Assembly (NCBI RefSeq): GCF_004348545.1
Contig: NZ_SMKL01000067.1
Coordinates: 1 to 34,245 of the forward strand
Length of the DNA stretch: 34,245 nucleotides
Reading direction: 5' to 3'
Origin: Jiangella ureilytica
GTDB lineage: Bacteria; Actinomycetota; Actinomycetes; Jiangellales; Jiangellaceae
In this document: piece by piece, positions 31,325 through 34,245 of the stretch
How the letters are laid out: the number at the start of each line of letters is the position of its first letter
Numbering within the stretch: position 1 is the stretch's first letter
Notes under the pieces: model-generated
The model's input: the letters and a program-made list of their open reading frames with translations, nothing else
The model's database searches: none
Told to the model about the DNA's origin: nothing
Program-made: the position numbers and the translations under genes

Positions 31325-33112
31325 ATGACGGGTCTGATCGAGGACCACGGCATCATCGGCGACCTGCACACCGCTGCGCTCGTCGACCGTGACGGCACCA
31401 TCGACTGGCTCTGCCTGCCCCGATTCGACTCCGCGGCCTGCTTCGCCGCGCTGCTCGGCACGTCCAAGCACGGGTTCTGGCGCATCGCGCCCATCGGCGC
31501 CGGCCCGGCCGACCGCCGCTGGTACCGCGGCGACACGCTGATCCTCGAGCACGTCTGGGACACCCCGGACGGCAGCGTGAAGGTCATCGACTTCATGCCG
31601 CAGAGCACCGGCCAGCACGACGTCGTCCGCATCGTCGAAGGGCTGTCCGGCCGGGTGCCCGTGCACAGCGAGCTGCGGCTGCGCTTCGACTACGGGCGCT
31701 CGGTGCCCTGGGTGCACCGCGAGAACGGCCTGATCGTCGGCGTGGCCGGGCCCGACTCCGTCGCCTTGCACTGCGAGGTGCCGACGTACGGGCGGGCGCT
31801 GACGACGCACTCGGACTTCACGGTCGGCGAGGGCGAGACGGTCAGCTTCGTGCTCTCGTGGGGGCCGTCGCACGACCCGCCCCAGACACCCGTCGACGCG
31901 GCGCAGGCGCTGGACGCCACGGAGAAGTTCTGGACCGACTGGGCGGCCCGGTGCAGCTACGACGGGCCGTACCGCGAGGCCGTCATGCGCTCGCTGCTGA
32001 CCCTCAAGGCGCTGACGTACCAGCCGACCGGCGGCATCGTCGCCGCCCCCACCACGTCGCTGCCCGAGGGCATCGGCGGCGTGCGCAACTGGGACTACCG
32101 GTACTGCTGGCTGCGCGACTCCGCGTTCACGCTGGACGCGCTGATCCGCAGCGGCTACGTCGACGAGGCGCGGGCCTGGCGCGACTGGCTGATCCGCGCC
32201 ATCGGCGGCGATCCCGGCGACCTGCAGATCATGTACGGCATCGGTGGCGAGCGGCGGCTGCAGGAGTACGAGATCGACTGGCTGCCCGGCTACGAGGGCT
32301 CCAGCCCGGTGCGCGTGGGCAACGCCGCGGCGGAACAGCTGCAGATCGACGTCTACGGCGAGGTCATCGACACGCTGGCCCGGGCGCACCAGCACGGGCT
32401 GACGCTGGAGCGGCACGTCTGGGCGCTGCAGGAGAAGCTGCTGCAGCACCTCGAGAGCGCCTGGACCCAGCCCGACGAGGGCATCTGGGAGATCCGCGGG
32501 CCGCGCCGGCACTTCACCCACTCGAAGGTCTTGGCATGGGTGGCCGCCGACCGCGCCGTCGCCGCATTGGAGGGCGACGGCGCCGCCGGGCAGCCGGACC
32601 GGTGGAGGGCGCTGCGGGCGACGATCATGAACGACGTCGTCACGAACGCCTACGACGCTCAGCGCAACACCTTCACGCAGTCCTACGGCCACCCGGCGCT
32701 CGACGCCGCGCTGCTGCAGATCCCCATCGTGGGCTTCCTGCCGCCCGACGACCCCCGGGTCGTCGGCACCGTCGACGCCGTCGCCAAGGAGCTGTCCACC
32801 GACTCCGGGCTGGTGTTGCGCTACCGCACCGAGCACGACGTCGACGGCCTGCCCGGCGACGAGGGCGCGTTCCTCGCCTGCTCGTTCTGGCTGGTCGAGG
32901 CGCTGCACCTGACCGGCCGCACGGAGCGTGCGCGCGACCTGTTCGAGCACCTGCTGAGCCTGCGCAACGACCTCGGGCTGCTGGCCGAGGAGTTCGACCC
33001 GCGCATCGGGCGCATGGTCGGCAACTTCCCGCAGGCGCTCAGCCACATCCCGCTGGTGACGGCCGCCTACCTGCTGTCCGAGATGGGACGGCCCGCCACC
33101 GGCCACGCCTGA
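31325..33112 (+). CDS. Glycoside hydrolase family 15 (glucoamylase/trehalase-like)
   Basis: 595 residues. GH15 enzymes invert anomeric configuration; actinobacterial members of this layout include glucoamylases and trehalases. An N-terminal beta-sandwich (IEDHGIIGDLHTAALVDRDGTIDWLCLPRFDS onward) precedes an (alpha/alpha)6 barrel with NWDYRYCWLRDSAFTLDALI. Catalytic acid and base are likely Glu389 in DEGIWEIRG and Glu555 or Glu556 in LLAEEFDP. No signal peptide, so it acts in the cytoplasm; trehalose or maltodextrin use cannot be told apart from sequence. It lies nine bases after SURF1 and before an SDR gene with its own -10 box. Confidence 0.92.
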   Translation: MTGLIEDHGIIGDLHTAALVDRDGTIDWLCLPRFDSAACFAALLGTSKHGFWRIAPIGAGPADRRWYRGDTLILEHVWDTPDGSVKVIDFMPQSTGQHDVVRIVEGLSGRVPVHSELRLRFDYGRSVPWVHRENGLIVGVAGPDSVALHCEVPTYGRALTTHSDFTVGEGETVSFVLSWGPSHDPPQTPVDAAQALDATEKFWTDWAARCSYDGPYREAVMRSLLTLKALTYQPTGGIVAAPTTSLPEGIGGVRNWDYRYCWLRDSAFTLDALIRSGYVDEARAWRDWLIRAIGGDPGDLQIMYGIGGERRLQEYEIDWLPGYEGSSPVRVGNAAAEQLQIDVYGEVIDTLARAHQHGLTLERHVWALQEKLLQHLESAWTQPDEGIWEIRGPRRHFTHSKVLAWVAADRAVAALEGDGAAGQPDRWRALRATIMNDVVTNAYDAQRNTFTQSYGHPALDAALLQIPIVGFLPPDDPRVVGTVDAVAKELSTDSGLVLRYRTEHDVDGLPGDEGAFLACSFWLVEALHLTGRTERARDLFEHLLSLRNDLGLLAEEFDPRIGRMVGNFPQALSHIPLVTAAYLLSEMGRPATGHA

Positions 33113-33118
33113 CACCCC

Positions 33119-33124
33119 TAGGAT
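33119..33124 (+). promoter_or_regulatory. -10 box of a leaderless promoter for the SDR gene
   Basis: TAGGAT, eight bases before the ATG at 33133, which has no ribosome site. Confidence 0.4.
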
Positions 33125-33132
33125 CGACGACC

Positions 33133-33897
33133 ATGGATCTCGGGCTGCAGGATCGCGTCTACATCGTCACCGGCGGCACCCGCGGGCTCGGCCGGGCGAG
33201 CGCCGAGGCGCTGGTGGCCGACGGCGCCCGGCTCGTGCTGGCGTCGCGCTCGCAGGAGTCGGTCGACGCGGCCGTCTCCGACCTGGGCGGTGCCGGCGTG
33301 GTCGCCGGGGTGGCCGCCGACAACGCCGACCCGTCGACGCCGGAGCGGCTGGCCGACGTCGCGCTGGAGCGGTTCGGCCGGCTCGACGGCGCCCTGGTCA
33401 GCGTCGGCGGGCCGCCAGCGGGCCGCGTGGTCGACATCGACGACGACCAGTGGCGGGCCGCCTTCGAGAGCGTCTTCCTCGGCGCGGTGCGGCTGGCCCG
33501 GGTGGTGGCCTCGCGGCTCACCGGCGGCGGGGCGCTGGCGTTCGTGCTGTCCAGCTCCGTGAAGTCGCCCATCGCGGGCCTGGCGGCGTCGAACGGGCTG
33601 CGCCCCGGCCTGGCGATGGTCGTCAAGCAGCTGGCCGACGAGCTGGGTCCCGACGGCGTCCGCGCGGTCGGGCTGCTCCCGGGCGGCGTCGAGACCGACC
33701 GGCTGCGCGAGCTCGCGGCGGCGTCGGGCCGCGACCCCGAGGAGGTCAAGGCGGCCGCCTCGAAGACCATCCCGCTGCGCCGCTACGGCCGACCCGAGGA
33801 GTTCGGCCGCGTGGCGGCCTTCGTCCTCTCCCCCGCCGCCTCGTACGTCACCGGCTCCGTCATCGCCGTCGACGGCGGCGCGATCCGCTCCCTGTGA
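33133..33897 (+). CDS. Short-chain dehydrogenase/reductase family protein without the catalytic Tyr/Lys
   Basis: 254 residues. The cofactor-binding part is classical: VYIVTGGTRGLGRASAEALV (9-28) with ASRSQES, and the C-terminal RPEEFGRVAAFVLSPAASYVTGSVIAVDGG. The catalytic region is altered: after FVLSSSVKSPIAGL the expected Tyr and Lys (13 and 17 residues after the Ser) are Asn154 and Pro158, in ASNGLRPGLAM. A group of SDR-fold proteins shares an SN.LR pattern here, so this looks like an established subgroup rather than a mutation; classical Tyr/Lys dehydrogenase chemistry is unlikely. GGPPAGR (about 92-98) replaces NNAG. Own -10 box; the next feature is repeat E. Confidence 0.86.
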   Translation: MDLGLQDRVYIVTGGTRGLGRASAEALVADGARLVLASRSQESVDAAVSDLGGAGVVAGVAADNADPSTPERLADVALERFGRLDGALVSVGGPPAGRVVDIDDDQWRAAFESVFLGAVRLARVVASRLTGGGALAFVLSSSVKSPIAGLAASNGLRPGLAMVVKQLADELGPDGVRAVGLLPGGVETDRLRELAAASGRDPEEVKAAASKTIPLRRYGRPEEFGRVAAFVLSPAASYVTGSVIAVDGGAIRSL

Positions 33898-33925
33898 CCA
33901 ACCCCGCCCGCCTCCCGCCTCGGAA

Positions 33926-34088
33926 TGATCACGTTCACCACCCGATCCCCTGCCACACCAGGCTCCCAGGCCTGGTGAAGCGCAGGGAATCCTCGTGACG
34001 TGCGGGCGCCGCGCATCACGAGGACTTCTCGTGCTTCACGAGCTCCGCAGGCCTCGTGAGGCAGGGATTCCGGTGGTGAACGTGATCT
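33926..34088. repeat. Palindromic repeat E (family 2, about 163 bp)
   Basis: Ends are TGATCACGTTCACCAC (33926-33941) and GTGGTGAACGTGATCT (34073-34088), 15 of 16 paired, the same as repeat D. The next bases (CCGATCCCCTGCC / GCAGGGATTCC) also pair. Inside are complementary CACCAGGC, CAGGCCTGGTGAAG, CCTCGTGACG, CATCACGAGGA and GCTTCACGAG modules. It is shorter and internally different from D. Noncoding. Confidence 0.75.
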
Positions 34089-34245
34089 CTCTGTCAGGGT
34101 TCTGCTACCGGGCGCTGTTCGACGGGGCGGGGCCTGGCGTGGTCGCCGGGTGACTCCAACGTGATCTGCCCGCTGTGTGTGGCTTCGGTAATGACGTGTC
34201 CATGGTGATCACGGGTGAGAGCCCGGCCGGGAGTGACTTGATAGA
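34089..34245. other. Terminal stretch without a gene; possible start of a mobile element
   Basis: No protein-like frame. The GGTGATCACGGGTGAGAGCC and GGCCGGGAGTGACTTGATAG segments at the end look like the noncoding leaders found before IS110-type transposases, but nothing in view proves it. The window ends before any coding region. Confidence 0.2.

Overview
The window comes from a very GC-rich actinomycete chromosome (Actinomycetota). The evidence is the gene set and codon bias, the comEA-comEC-holA and fabG-fabI blocks, an actinobacterial LexA box, an IdeR/DmdR-type iron box, a leuS leader-peptide attenuator and many apparently leaderless promoters. I cannot fix the genus from the sequence alone. 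Most of the window is ordinary core chromosome with short intergenic gaps. Both edges and two interior gaps hold palindromic or mobile-type DNA.

Layout. 1-608: a hairpin that may be the outer end of an insertion sequence, then a structured repeat (family 1, copy A). 609-5151 (minus): comEA, comEC and holA, with a probable frameshift at the comEC 3' end. 5368-5851: a wrecked glyoxalase/VOC pseudogene. 5882-9803 (minus): leuS-degV behind a Leu-rich leader peptide and an intrinsic terminator. 9847-11717: a TerC-family membrane protein and a VKOR-family quinone reductase, convergent. 11718-12209: a possible small secreted peptide running into palindromic repeat D. 12210-13937 (minus): a class-V aminotransferase/cysteine-desulfurase-like enzyme. 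14099-18668: two tandem Tat-exported PhoX-type phosphatases. The second has an iron box upstream. 18807-19523: a cupin protein. 19524-20108: a cluster of repeats (18-bp tandem repeat, family 1 copies B and C, palindrome F).

20109-21687: a PAC2-family protein and a HEPN (SAV_6107-type) protein, the latter with a perfect-arm LexA box 20 bp before its start. 21761-25698: YbaK-type deacylase and CrtI-like oxidoreductase, then metF (opposite strand) and a polyprenyl diphosphate synthase; the isoprenoid genes suggest carotenoid or quinone chemistry. 25735-28596 (minus): fabG-fabI, a proline-iminopeptidase-like hydrolase and a tiny DivIVA-motif ORF, all overlapping by 1-4 bases and so one translationally coupled operon. 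28674-28883: dodecin. 28964-29299: a DUF3099 membrane protein. 29481-30470 (minus): moaA. 30539-33897: SURF1, a GH15 glucoamylase/trehalase and a short-chain dehydrogenase lacking its catalytic Tyr/Lys. 33926-34088: repeat E (sister of D), followed by DNA that may start another mobile element.

The best leads for something new are the family-1 repeats (three copies; stems kept while their sequences changed), the D/E/F palindrome family, the leuS attenuator, the iron box on an iron-containing phosphatase gene, the SOS box on the HEPN gene, and the micro-DivIVA ORF. No CRISPR array, tRNA or rRNA was seen.
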